In this document: positions 1 to 11,512 of the stretch, in pieces
How positions within the stretch are numbered: position 1 is the stretch's first letter
How the letters are laid out: each line of letters begins with the position of its first letter
Source: Collinsella sp.
Lineage (GTDB): Bacteria; Actinomycetota; Coriobacteriia; Coriobacteriales; Coriobacteriaceae
Direction: 5' to 3'
DNA: 64,000 nucleotides
Assembly: GCA_029264355.1 (NCBI GenBank)
Contig: JARIBW010000006.1
Location: 20,218 to 84,217, forward strand
Program-made: the position numbers and the translations under genes
Notes under the pieces: generated by a model
Told to the model about the DNA's origin: nothing
The model's database searches: none
The model's input: the letters and a program-made list of their open reading frames with translations, nothing else

Positions 1-1263
1 TACGTGCCGTCCCTCTACGAGGTGCGTCATGACGGCCCCTGCTCGCCGCACGGCTACACGGTCCCGCGCGAGGGCGAGGAGGTCCCCCCGGTCGTGTACA
101 AGCGCGTGGTGAGGGACTTCGGCGCCACCAACCCGGTGCCGCAGGCCGTCGTGCCCTACATGCAGATCGTTCAAGACCGCCTCTGCGTCGAGGTGCTGCG
201 CGGTTGCGCCCGCGGTTGCCGGTTCTGCCAGGCCGGCATGACGTATCGCCCCGTGCGCGAGCGCTCCGCCGACCAGGTGGTCTCCGCCGTCACCGGCGGC
301 CTGTCCCACATGGGCTACGACGAGGTCTCGCTCAACTCGCTCTCCACCACCGACCACTCCAAGTGCGCAGAGATGCTCAACCGTCTGAACAAGCGCCTGG
401 GCGATACCGGCATCTCCATCTCCGTGCCGTCCCAGCGCCTCGACTCCTTCGGCGTGGACATGGCCGCCGCCGTGGCGGGGGAGAAGAAGGGCGGCCTCAC
501 GTTCGCGCCCGAGGCCGGCAGCCAGCGCATGCGCGACATCATCAACAAGAACGTGACCGAGGAGGATCTCGAACGCGCCACGCGCGCCGCGTTCGAGGCC
601 GGTTGGCGCCGCGTCAAGCTGTACTTCATGATGGGCCTGCCGGGGGAGACCGATGAGGACATCGTCGCCATCGCCCAGCTCGCCGACCATACGCTCGAGA
701 TCGCGCGCGAGGTCGTTCCCAAGGAGCAGCGCGGCGGTATATCCGTCTCCATCTCCGTATCGGTGTTCATCCCCAAGGCCCACACGCCGTTCCAGTGGTG
801 CCCGCAGCTCGACGACGCCGAGGTCAAGCGCCGCCAGCAGCTTTTGTTCCGCTCGGTGAGGAACCGCGCGGTGAGGATACACTGCCACGACGCCGCCACC
901 TCGCTCGTCGAGGCGGTTATGAGCCGCGGCGGTCGCGACATCGCCCCGCTCATCGAGGGCGCCTGGAGGCGTGGGCAGCGCTTCGACGCGTGGACCGAGC
1001 AGTTCGAGCTCGGTCGCTGGGAGCAGGCCGCATCCGAGCTCGGCATGGACCTGAGGGCGCTGGCCCAGGAGTCCTTCGAGCTCGATTGGCGCCTGCCCTG
1101 GGAGCATGTGAGCCCCGGCGTGTCCCGCGGGTTCCTCCTGCGAGAGTACCGCCGATCGCTCGAGGGCGTCACCACGCCCGACTGCACGCGCGAGTCCTGC
1201 ACCGGCTGCGGCGTGTGCCCGACATTGAAAGCCGACAACGTCTTGGTTGGTGAGCGCGCATGA
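1..1263 (+). CDS. TIGR03960-type B12-binding-domain radical SAM protein, C-terminal part (truncated by window start)
   Basis: ORF open at the left edge; radical SAM motif CARGCRFCQAG; C-terminal Cys cluster CTRESCTGCGVCP; followed directly by a DUF2344 protein. Confidence 0.85.
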   Translation, partial: YVPSLYEVRHDGPCSPHGYTVPREGEEVPPVVYKRVVRDFGATNPVPQAVVPYMQIVQDRLCVEVLRGCARGCRFCQAGMTYRPVRERSADQVVSAVTGGLSHMGYDEVSLNSLSTTDHSKCAEMLNRLNKRLGDTGISISVPSQRLDSFGVDMAAAVAGEKKGGLTFAPEAGSQRMRDIINKNVTEEDLERATRAAFEAGWRRVKLYFMMGLPGETDEDIVAIAQLADHTLEIAREVVPKEQRGGISVSISVSVFIPKAHTPFQWCPQLDDAEVKRRQQLLFRSVRNRAVRIHCHDAATSLVEAVMSRGGRDIAPLIEGAWRRGQRFDAWTEQFELGRWEQAASELGMDLRALAQESFELDWRLPWEHVSPGVSRGFLLREYRRSLEGVTTPDCTRESCTGCGVCPTLKADNVLVGERA

Positions 1264-2099
1264 CGAACGTATCCGAGCCCACGCTTTTCCGTCTCCGGGT
1301 GGCCTACCCCAAGCTCGGGCGCCTCAAGTACCTCGGTCATCTCGAGCTGATCCACACCGTCGAGCAGGTCGTGCGCCGCTCCAAGCTGCCCTATGCGGTC
1401 ACGCAGGGCTTCTCCCCGCACATGCGCATCGCCTACACCTCGGCGCTGCCGGTGGGCACGTCCTCCACGGCGGAGTACTTCGACGTGTACCTAACCGAGC
1501 TCGTACCCGCCGAGGACGCGTTGAGGCGCTTGCAGAACGCCGCTCCGGTCGACCTGCGTCCGATCGACGCCGCATACGTGGAGCTTCGCCGGCCGGCGCT
1601 CACCGCCGAGATCAACGAGGTCCATTATCTGCTCGAGCTCATGGTCGAGCCCACGCTCGAGGTGTCGGACGACGCGCTCTCGCAGGTGCTCTCCGGTTGG
1701 CGCGATCGCGGGGTCGAGATCGCGTACCGCAGGGGCAAGAAGGTGAAGTCCCTCGACGTGCGTCGCCTGCTCAAGGACTGCAGCCACATCGTCATGCCGG
1801 ATGGACGCATCTGGCTGGAACTCGACACGCTCTGCGACAACGACGGGTCGCTCCGCCCCGAGATCATCATCGCGGCGCTCGACCAAGCCCTGCGCGGACT
1901 GGAGCCGGGTGTCGATGAGGAGATCGTGTCCACGGGAATCCAGCGTCTCGCGACGTTCACGTCGTATAATGTGGAACGCTGCTCGCAGCGCATACGTGTC
2001 GACGGTTCAGGCGAGATTCACCCCCTGGGGCATGAACTTGAGGCGCCGCGCGGTAGCCTCTCGGCGCGGTCTGCTGCGGAGGCTTTGTCGAACCTGTGA
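1260..2099 (+). CDS. TIGR03936/DUF2344 radical SAM-associated protein
   Basis: ORF overlaps the preceding stop (ATGA); KLGRLKYLGHLELIHTVEQVVRRSKLPYAVTQGFSPHMRI is typical of the family. Confidence 0.85.
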   Translation: MTNVSEPTLFRLRVAYPKLGRLKYLGHLELIHTVEQVVRRSKLPYAVTQGFSPHMRIAYTSALPVGTSSTAEYFDVYLTELVPAEDALRRLQNAAPVDLRPIDAAYVELRRPALTAEINEVHYLLELMVEPTLEVSDDALSQVLSGWRDRGVEIAYRRGKKVKSLDVRRLLKDCSHIVMPDGRIWLELDTLCDNDGSLRPEIIIAALDQALRGLEPGVDEEIVSTGIQRLATFTSYNVERCSQRIRVDGSGEIHPLGHELEAPRGSLSARSAAEALSNL

Positions 2100-2128
2100 A
2101 TATGCAGGGAAAACGTTGTATATATCCG

Positions 2129-2157
2129 TTGACGCGCCATAATCCACCTGATACCAT
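2129..2157 (+). promoter_or_regulatory. putative sigma-A promoter upstream of rplU
   Basis: TTGACG, 17 nt, TACCAT in the intergenic gap before rplU. Confidence 0.4.
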
Positions 2158-2196
2158 ATCCGACTGTTGCACAACTGATGCATGAAGGGCAAGAAC

Positions 2197-2562
2197 ATGT
2201 ACGCAATCGTTTCTACGGGCGGCAAGCAGTATAAAGTCGCCACCGATGACGTCATCACCGTTGAGAAGATCGAGGGCGAGGCCGGTTCCAAGGTCGAGCT
2301 CGAGGTCATCTTCCTGAACGACGGCAAGAAGATCGTCACGGATCCTGCCAAGCTCGCCAAGGCTAAGGTCACTGCTGAGATCCTGGAGCAGTTCAAGGGC
2401 GAGAAGCAGCTCGTCTACAAGTTCCACAAGCGCAAGCGCTACCACCGCCTCAAGGGCCACCGTCAGCAGCTCACCAAGCTGAAGATCACCAAGGTCCAGG
2501 CCACCTCCCGCGCCAAGAAGACCACCAAGGTCGAGGAGCCTGAGGCTCCCGTCGCCGAGTAG
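2197..2562 (+). CDS. rplU: 50S ribosomal protein L21
   Basis: MYAIVSTGGKQYKV...; the ORF track start at 2182 is probably too early. Confidence 0.95.
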   Translation: MYAIVSTGGKQYKVATDDVITVEKIEGEAGSKVELEVIFLNDGKKIVTDPAKLAKAKVTAEILEQFKGEKQLVYKFHKRKRYHRLKGHRQQLTKLKITKVQATSRAKKTTKVEEPEAPVAE

Positions 2563-2600
2563 TCGACCATTTATAGTTAGTTAGAGAGCAGGTACCTGAC

Positions 2601-2855
2601 ATGGCACACAAAAAAGGTCTCGGTTCCTCCCGCAATGGTCGCGACTCTCGCGGCCAGCGTCTGGGCACCAAGCGTTTTGACGGTCAGACCGTGAAGGCCG
2701 GCGAGGTTCTCGTCCGCCAGAACGGCACCCACATCCACCCCGGCGAGAACGTCGGCCGTGGCAAGGATGACACCCTCTTCGCCCTCGTCGAGGGCAAGGT
2801 CAAGTTCACCAAGGGGCTCAAGCACCGCGTGAACGTGCACCCTGTTGAGGCGTAG
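2601..2855 (+). CDS. rpmA: 50S ribosomal protein L27
   Basis: [29 protein letters not shown]. Confidence 0.97.
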   Translation: MAHKKGLGSSRNGRDSRGQRLGTKRFDGQTVKAGEVLVRQNGTHIHPGENVGRGKDDTLFALVEGKVKFTKGLKHRVNVHPVEA

Positions 2856-2885
2856 TTCTCACCCTTTTGCATTCGCATCTTTTGG

Positions 2886-5181
<2,296 letters not shown>

Positions 5182-5185
5182 TCAT

Positions 5186-5788
5186 ATGACGCTTTCAGAT
5201 GAACAGATCGCCCAACTCGATGCCGTTCGCGCGAAGCTCGAGGTGCGCATGGCCGAGAAACCTCGCCGTTACCAGCACTCCCTGGGCGTCGCCGAGACCG
5301 CCTGCAAGATCGCCCGCGCCTACGATGTCAATTGCTTCTCGGCCGCGCTCGCCGGACTTTTACATGATTGGGACAAGGTCCTGGACGATCACGAGCTGCT
5401 CGTGCGCGCGGCGCAGTACGGTGTTCGCGTCGCCGGTTCCCCCTCGGCCGCCGTGGGATTGCTGCACGGCCCCGTGGCCTCCTATGAGCTGCCGCATATC
5501 TTCGAGGGCATCGACGCCTCCGTGTGCCAGGCGGTTGCTCGGCACACGGTCGGTGCGGTCGATATGACGCCGCTCGACATGGTCGTGTTCGTCGCCGATG
5601 CGATCGAGCCCGGCCGTCACGGCGATTACGCCGATCGACTGCGCGCGATGGTGGGGGAGTCCTCTTTGGAAGAGCTGTTCTTCCAGACCTTCGCCCAGGG
5701 TCTCGTTTATGTGATTTCGGGTGGGCGCTATCTGTACCCGACCGCCATCGACATCTATAATGCGTACGCAGCAAAGCGCACGCGCTAA
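5186..5788 (+). CDS. yqeK: YqeK-family HD-domain hydrolase
   Basis: HSLGVAETACKIA...LLHDWDK HD motif; nadD-yqeK-rsfS order. Confidence 0.9.
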   Translation: MTLSDEQIAQLDAVRAKLEVRMAEKPRRYQHSLGVAETACKIARAYDVNCFSAALAGLLHDWDKVLDDHELLVRAAQYGVRVAGSPSAAVGLLHGPVASYELPHIFEGIDASVCQAVARHTVGAVDMTPLDMVVFVADAIEPGRHGDYADRLRAMVGESSLEELFFQTFAQGLVYVISGGRYLYPTAIDIYNAYAAKRTR

Positions 5789-5810
5789 CCGATCACAGGA
5801 AAGGTTCTCC

Positions 5811-6266
5811 ATGACTGACATGACCGACGATCAGCTTCTCGACTACGCCTCCGGTCTGGGCGCGCATGCCGCCGAGGGTAACGCCTCCGTCGAGCGCAGC
5901 GCCGCTTCCCCCTCCACCTCCGGTGTCCCCGCCATCGAGGTGGCCCGTGCCGCCGCCGACGCGGCGTCGTTCAAGGGCGCCGAGGATATCTGCATCATCG
6001 ACCTCACCGATCTCTCCGATGTCTGCGATTACTTCGTGCTCGCCACCGGCAACAACACGCGGATGGTCGACGCCATCGTCGACGAGGTCGAGGAGAAGGT
6101 CGCCCAGGCCTATGGCGAGCATCCGTTCTCGATCGAGGGTCGCGAGGAGCGCAACTGGATCCTCATGGACTACGGTTCGGTCGTCGTCCACTCCTTCACC
6201 CCCGAGGCGCGCGAGTACTACCGCCTCGAGAAGCTTTGGGGCGACGCCCCCGTCATCGAGCTGTAA
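5811..6266 (+). CDS. rsfS: ribosome silencing factor
   Basis: Iojap/RsfS signature FVLATGNNTRMVDAIVDEVEE...GREERNWILMDYGSVVVHSF. Confidence 0.95.
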   Translation: MTDMTDDQLLDYASGLGAHAAEGNASVERSAASPSTSGVPAIEVARAAADAASFKGAEDICIIDLTDLSDVCDYFVLATGNNTRMVDAIVDEVEEKVAQAYGEHPFSIEGREERNWILMDYGSVVVHSFTPEAREYYRLEKLWGDAPVIEL

Positions 6267-6305
6267 TTTCGCAGCATCCCCTTTCGCTGATTTCGTCTGA
6301 ATATG

Positions 6306-6329
6306 AGGGCGGGCCATGTGGTCCGCCCT
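6306..6329 (+). terminator. intrinsic terminator after rsfS
   Basis: AGGGCGGGCC ATGT GGTCCGCCCT then TTG. Confidence 0.7.
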
Positions 6330-6352
6330 TTGTCATTCCCACTGGACTTCTT

Positions 6353-7192
6353 TCAGTTGGTCTCGCACCGTATCCGGTGGGCACGCACGGCGTAGTGTTT
6401 GTAGAGCGCCGCGAATTGGCCGCGGTACTTCGGCGCCCACGGCTTATCCCGACCGCAGAAGTGCAGGATCGCGGTGTTGTCCATAACCCAATCGAGCGTT
6501 GCCTCCCCGCCGGTGCGAATGATGTTGTCTGCGTATTTGCGAGCGTCGTAGTTCCATACCTGATCGGGGATGGGCAAGGTGCGCTCACCATACAGGGAGT
6601 TGAAGATATCCTGGTCGGGGAAGAGCAACTTTCGATCGTTCTCCTCGGCAAAGGAGAGGAGCTCATCGGGTTTGATGAGCTCCTTGGCGCGTGTCATGTC
6701 CATGAGGATCACGCCGGTGTTGAAGTAGAGCTCGCTCGTGTTGAGGCGCACGTTGTTGAGGGCCGTCGCCGGGTGAATTGCATCGGTATGAGACGCGGCG
6801 GCGAATGCGCTGCCGCCCAGCTCGATGTCAAAGAGCGGCGCGAGCGGATTAATGATGAGGATGTCCGGGTCGAGATACAAGACGCGATCGATCGGGGCGT
6901 CGATGACGTGCGGCGCCAGCATGCGGTAGTACATCTCCTGCGGATACCGCTCGCTCGTGCGGGCATGCGAGAAGAGCTCCCGGTCCACTATGCGAGGTGC
7001 CAGCTCGATCTTGATGCGGCCGCAAAACACCGCGAGCGCGTCGAGTGCCGGCCTTGGGATGCCGCGGTGCAGGAGCCAGACCCGAATGTCTTCATCCCGG
7101 TTGTTCGCACGCAACGACAGCAGCATGGTCCGTACCGGGCAAAGGTAGCCTTCGTCGCAGGTGATGACGATTTCAAGGGTGCGCTGCGCCAT
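6353..7192 (-). CDS. family 8 glycosyltransferase
   Basis: MAQRTLEIVITCDEGYLCPVRTMLLSLRANN; DPD motif in VLYLDPDILIINP; LFPDQDIFNSLYG; LHFCGRDKPW. Confidence 0.88.
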   Translation of the reverse strand: MAQRTLEIVITCDEGYLCPVRTMLLSLRANNRDEDIRVWLLHRGIPRPALDALAVFCGRIKIELAPRIVDRELFSHARTSERYPQEMYYRMLAPHVIDAPIDRVLYLDPDILIINPLAPLFDIELGGSAFAAASHTDAIHPATALNNVRLNTSELYFNTGVILMDMTRAKELIKPDELLSFAEENDRKLLFPDQDIFNSLYGERTLPIPDQVWNYDARKYADNIIRTGGEATLDWVMDNTAILHFCGRDKPWAPKYRGQFAALYKHYAVRAHRIRCETN

Positions 7193-7275
7193 GGGTCTCC
7201 TTAACGAAGTCGATGGGCGATGTGATCGTGGCGGCTTGCGGGCCGTGTTTTCCCTTGTACCCGCAACTCGATGTG

Positions 7276-8646
7276 TCATCGTGCGCGCGCTCGAGGGGGT
7301 GCGGGATTGAGCGTTTGTGCCGATGTGCAATTTGTACCTGTCCCCAATTGCGCATCTTCGGGCGGGTTCTGCGAGAGGAACTTCGCAGGGTCGACGAGGT
7401 CCGTGCCGAAACGGGTGCTCCGGCCGAAGGACACCGCGTCGTTGCCAAAACGCTCTCTCAGCGCGTCGAGCGTCACGGCGAGTTCTCGCCTGTCGCTTGC
7501 CATGGCGCCCCGTTCGTCGACGCTGCAGAAGAGATCCGTTTGAACTCCGTGGCGATCGGGCCCGAAATCGCTCACCCCCACACCGGCCAGGCGGACGCGC
7601 ATCCCCTCGGTCCATACCGAGGCCAGCAGGTCGCATGCGACCGCCCCGAATACGTTCTCATCGTCAGTCGCGTGCGCGAGCTTGCGCTGGATCGTCCTGC
7701 CCTCGCCAAAGGAATATCTGAGCTTGAGCGTGACGGTGCGGCCCGCCAGGCCACGGCGGCGCAATCTGGCGCCCACTGACTCGGAGAGAAGCTGTATCGC
7801 CGCCCTGACGTCGTCATAGTCGGTGAGGTCGTGCGCGAAGGTCCGCTCGTTGCTGACTGACTTGACGTCGTCGGGGGCGTCGATGGCCCTCACTTCGCTC
7901 AGCTCACGGCCGGCCGCCCTGTTTCGCACGATCTCGGCGTTGACGCCGAAGATGGGGGCGAGCAGGCCATCGGATGCCTCGGCGAGCTGCCCGAGCGATC
8001 GTATTCCGACGTGGATCAGGGCGCTTTCGGCGGCGGCCCCGATGCCGCTCATGGCGCGGACGGGGAGCGGGGCGAGAAATCCGCGTTCGGTCCCCGGAGT
8101 CACGACGGTGAGCCCGCGGGGCTTGTCGCGCTCGCTTGCGATCTTGGCGACGGTCTTGTTGCACCCCAATCCGATCGAGCAGGTGATACCCAGGTCGGAG
8201 ACGCGCCTGGAGATGCGCTGTGCGATCTGTATGGGGTGCTCGTCGCAGAACCTGCCGGGGCTGATGTCGAAGAACGCCTCGTCGATCGAGACGCGTTCGA
8301 CGAACGGGGTCTCATCTTCGAGGATGGCAATCACGCGCGCGCTCATCTCGCGATAACGATCGAAGTGGCCGGCCGTCCAGATGGCGTTCGGGCACAGGCG
8401 CTTGGCCTGAGCCGAAGACATGGCCGAGTGAACTCCGTAGGTCCGTGCCTCATATGAGCACGTTGAGACGACGCCGCGCTTCTCGGGTGAACCGCCCACG
8501 ACCACGGGCCTTCCACGCCATTCGGGATGGTCGAGCTGCTCGACGCTTGCAAAGAACGCATCGAGGTCCATCAGCCCGATTGCGGGGCCGCTCCACGACC
8601 CGAAGAGCTCCGGGGCAAGACCGTATGTATGTTCGCTTGTGTCCAT
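7276..8646 (-). CDS. dinB: DNA polymerase IV (Y family)
   Basis: IGLMDLDAFFASVEQLDHPEWRGRPVVVGG; SIDEAFFDIS; C-terminus runs through a REP-like repeat. Confidence 0.92.
   Translation of the reverse strand: MDTSEHTYGLAPELFGSWSGPAIGLMDLDAFFASVEQLDHPEWRGRPVVVGGSPEKRGVVSTCSYEARTYGVHSAMSSAQAKRLCPNAIWTAGHFDRYREMSARVIAILEDETPFVERVSIDEAFFDISPGRFCDEHPIQIAQRISRRVSDLGITCSIGLGCNKTVAKIASERDKPRGLTVVTPGTERGFLAPLPVRAMSGIGAAAESALIHVGIRSLGQLAEASDGLLAPIFGVNAEIVRNRAAGRELSEVRAIDAPDDVKSVSNERTFAHDLTDYDDVRAAIQLLSESVGARLRRRGLAGRTVTLKLRYSFGEGRTIQRKLAHATDDENVFGAVACDLLASVWTEGMRVRLAGVGVSDFGPDRHGVQTDLFCSVDERGAMASDRRELAVTLDALRERFGNDAVSFGRSTRFGTDLVDPAKFLSQNPPEDAQLGTGTNCTSAQTLNPAPPRARAR
7321..7360 (-). repeat. REP-like repeat copy 2, inside the 3' end of the dinB ORF
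   Basis: Minus strand CGAAGATGCGCAATTGGGGACAGGTACAAATTGCACATCG; imperfect inverted arms GATGCGCAATT/AATTGCACATC. Confidence 0.7.
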
Positions 8647-8840
8647 GACGTCAGTATATCGATAAGTGCCGATGTACGCTGCATGAACATGCTTGCATTC
8701 GCGCAAATCTCAGATAAGATATGGATTTGCTTGCGACTTTCCAAATGAAGCCGGTCTCAAACGCTTCCCGTCGAGTCGTTTGGCACGGTAATTGTCCTGG
8801 TTAGGAATGCAGCAATCGCTGCGCAAAAGAAGGAGTTTGC

Positions 8841-9197
8841 ATGGCTGTCAAGATCCGCCTCGCTCGTCACGGTTCCAAGAAGCGTCCGTACTACCGCGTC
8901 GTCGTCGCCGACTCTCGCACCCGTCGCGATGGTCGCCCCATCGAGGAAGTCGGTCGCTACAACCCGATGACCACCCCCAAGACCATCTCCCTCGACCTCG
9001 AGAAGATCGCCGATTGGCAGTCCAAGGGCGCTCAGCTCACCGACGCCGTCGCCGCTCTGGTGAAGGCCGCCAACGAGGGCGAGAAGGCCGCCGCCGCCCC
9101 CAAGAAGTCCAAGAAGCAGCTCGCCAAGGAGGCCGAGGAGGCCGCCCGCAAGGCCGAGGAAGAGGCCGCTGCCGCCGCCGAGGCTTCCGAGGAGTAA
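8841..9197 (+). CDS. rpsP: 30S ribosomal protein S16 with Lys/Ala/Glu-rich C-terminal extension
   Basis: [26 protein letters not shown]. Confidence 0.96.
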   Translation: MAVKIRLARHGSKKRPYYRVVVADSRTRRDGRPIEEVGRYNPMTTPKTISLDLEKIADWQSKGAQLTDAVAALVKAANEGEKAAAAPKKSKKQLAKEAEEAARKAEEEAAAAAEASEE

Positions 9198-9200
9198 ATC

Positions 9201-9512
9201 GTGTCTGAGGAGCTGCTCTTGGAATCCCTCGTTGATGAGGCCAACGATGCCACCGAGGCGGAGGAGCTCGTCTCCGACCGTATCGCCGATCTCGTCGAGT
9301 ATCTCGTCTGCAGCATCGTCGACGATGCCGACGCAGTTTCGCTCGAAGTGATCGACGGTGCCGATTCGTCGACCATCGAGGTCACCGTCGCGGAGGGCGA
9401 TGTGGCCAAGGTCATCGGTCGTCATGGTCGCACCATCAAGGCCGTCCGCACGCTTGCCCGCGCCCTCGCTGCTCGTCTCGACACTTCCGTCGAGGTCGAG
9501 GTCCTGGGTTAG
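9201..9512 (+). CDS. khpA: KH-domain RNA-binding protein (KhpA/YlqC family)
   Basis: VAEGDVAKVIGRHGRTIKAVRTLARALA; located between rpsP and rimM. Confidence 0.9.
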   Translation: MSEELLLESLVDEANDATEAEELVSDRIADLVEYLVCSIVDDADAVSLEVIDGADSSTIEVTVAEGDVAKVIGRHGRTIKAVRTLARALAARLDTSVEVEVLG

Positions 9513-9516
9513 GCCC

Positions 9517-10032
9517 GTGCGCGCCGCTTATAAGAACATCGCCCGCGTGGTTCGCCCACACGGCACCAAAGGGGAGGTTCTCGTGGCTCCGCTACGAGGC
9601 CTTCCCCTTTTGCTTGTCGAGTCGATGCAGGTGCATCTGACCCCTCCCGCTCTCAAGCGAGAGCGCATCTCGACCGTCGAATCCGTTTCCCTCGCGCCCG
9701 AGGGCGCCCGCGTGCGATTTTCCTGCTCCCGCAATCTCGATGATGCCGAGGGCCTGACGGGTTGCCATGTCCTCGCCTCCTGCGATGACTTCGAGCTCGA
9801 TCGCCTCGATTCGGCCGTCGACGATCTGCTGGACCGTCCGGTCGTCGACGATCGGTTCGGTGATTTGGGTCGTATCGTCGAGGTCATGGAGACCCCCGCA
9901 AACGACGTCTGGGTGCTGGACGGCTCCCCGTATGGGGAACTTTTGATACCCGTCATCGATGAGGTCGTTGTCGGGCTGCCCGAGGAGGGGCCCATCGCCG
10001 TCCACGTCATGGACGGTCTGCTCGATCTCTAA
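9517..10032 (+). CDS. rimM: ribosome maturation factor RimM
   Basis: NIARVVRPHGTKGEVLVAPL; PRC-barrel-like C-terminus; between khpA and trmD. Confidence 0.9.
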   Translation: MRAAYKNIARVVRPHGTKGEVLVAPLRGLPLLLVESMQVHLTPPALKRERISTVESVSLAPEGARVRFSCSRNLDDAEGLTGCHVLASCDDFELDRLDSAVDDLLDRPVVDDRFGDLGRIVEVMETPANDVWVLDGSPYGELLIPVIDEVVVGLPEEGPIAVHVMDGLLDL

Positions 10033-10050
10033 ACGCCGAGAGGAGTGCTC

Positions 10051-10836
10051 ATGCTCATCGAGACCCTCTCGGTCTTTCCCGAGCTTTTCGAACCGTATAT
10101 GTCCACCTCGATCATGGGCCGCGCCCGCGCGCGGGGCCTGTTCGACTTTGCCGCGTATGACTTGCGCGATTGGACGCACGACCGGCATCGCACGGTGGAC
10201 GATGCGCCATTCGGCGGCGGCGCGGGCATGCTCATGAAAGTCGAGCCCCTTCATGAGGCGATCCGCGATATCTCATCGAGGGGGGAGGGCCGTCCACGCG
10301 TCGTGTTCTTCACCCCGTGCGGAGAGCCCTTCACGCAAGAGGTCGCCGTACGGCTCTCGGCATGCGATCGGCTCCTATTCGTCTGCGGGCGTTACGAGGG
10401 CATGGATGAGCGGGCCTACGATTTCGCAGATGAGCGCCTGTCCATCGGCGACTACGTCCTGACCGGCGGCGAGCTTCCCGCACTTGTGGTCTCCGATGCC
10501 GTGATCCGCTTGATTCCCGGAGCCCTCGGCAACGATATGGGAAGCGTCGATGAATCGTTCTCGACCGCCGATGACGGTGGTTTGCTCGAGTACGCGCAAT
10601 ACACGAGGCCCGCTGATTTCAACGGGTCGTCCGTACCGGACGTCCTGCTCTCCGGCGATCACGCCCGAGTGGCGGCGTGGCGCCGCTCGAACGCCATCGA
10701 GCGCACGTGCCGCTGGCGCCCCGACCTCATCGACACCGCGCGCCTGAGCGATGACGAGCGTCGACGCGCGCTCGAGCTGATCGAGCGATTCCATGCCGTG
10801 GATGCCGCGTGCGACGGGGAGGCTTTCGATGAGTGA
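10051..10836 (+). CDS. trmD: tRNA (guanine-N1)-methyltransferase
   Basis: IETLSVFPELFEPYMSTSIMGRA; CGRYEGMDERAYDF; IGDYVLTGGELPALV. Confidence 0.95.
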   Translation: MLIETLSVFPELFEPYMSTSIMGRARARGLFDFAAYDLRDWTHDRHRTVDDAPFGGGAGMLMKVEPLHEAIRDISSRGEGRPRVVFFTPCGEPFTQEVAVRLSACDRLLFVCGRYEGMDERAYDFADERLSIGDYVLTGGELPALVVSDAVIRLIPGALGNDMGSVDESFSTADDGGLLEYAQYTRPADFNGSSVPDVLLSGDHARVAAWRRSNAIERTCRWRPDLIDTARLSDDERRRALELIERFHAVDAACDGEAFDE

Positions 10837-11461
10837 TGCCCTTGAGACCCTTGGCCGCACCTCCGCATCATTCGAGGCCTCCGATGATGCCGGGCGCCCA
10901 CTTGGGCCCGGTCGCGAGCCCAAGTGGAGGGGCCTTCTCGAGTGGCTGGGCGTCTTCGCCATCGCCCTGGTCGTTTTCACCCTGATTCGCGTGTTCGTCG
11001 TCTCGCCATTCCTGGTTCCGAGCGGCTCGATGGAACCGACCATCCTCATCGGCGATCAGGTCTTCGCCCAGCGTGTCAGCGCGCACCTCGGTGACACCCC
11101 CGAGATCGGCGACATCGTCGTGTTCAGGAACCCCGTCGCCGCATCCGATCACGAGATCTTGGTGAAGCGCGTCGTCGCCCGTGGCGGCCAGACGGTCGAC
11201 CTGATCGACGGCCGGGTGTACGTCGACGGCATCGCCGTGGAGGAGCCCTACGTCGTCGGCGAGAGCCTCCCTTTGCCAACGCAGGCCCCGGGTGTTTCGA
11301 TCGACTATCCGTACGTCGTTCCCGACGGGACCCTGTGGATGATGGGGGACAACCGCGAGAACTCCTCCGACTCCCGATATTTCGGCGCCGTTCCCACGGG
11401 CAACGTCGTCGGGACCGTCTTTTTCCGATATTGGCCGTTCTCGCGGATCGGCCTGATGTAA
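10829..11461 (+). CDS. lepB: signal peptidase I
   Basis: LVPSGSMEPTILIGD (Ser box), DEILVKRVVARGG-type Lys box, MMGDNRENSSDSRYFGAV. Confidence 0.95.
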   Translation: MSDALETLGRTSASFEASDDAGRPLGPGREPKWRGLLEWLGVFAIALVVFTLIRVFVVSPFLVPSGSMEPTILIGDQVFAQRVSAHLGDTPEIGDIVVFRNPVAASDHEILVKRVVARGGQTVDLIDGRVYVDGIAVEEPYVVGESLPLPTQAPGVSIDYPYVVPDGTLWMMGDNRENSSDSRYFGAVPTGNVVGTVFFRYWPFSRIGLM

Positions 11462-11512
11462 CGCTAAACTATTAGATTGTTCGACCGTACGAATGAGGGG
11501 GAGCGCCGCAGG

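Noticed and set aside
8630-8700. Possible SOS box at dinB (GAACATGCTTGC at 8685-8696; another GAAC half-site inside the 5' coding region)
   Set aside because: Only half of the GAACN4GTTC palindrome is present, unlike the perfect sites at lexA and recA; not enough to claim LexA control.
9060-9197. Repetitive GCC/GAG/AAG stretch at the end of rpsP as a DNA repeat
   Set aside because: It is the Ala/Glu/Lys-rich C-terminal extension common in actinobacterial S16, not an array of direct repeats.
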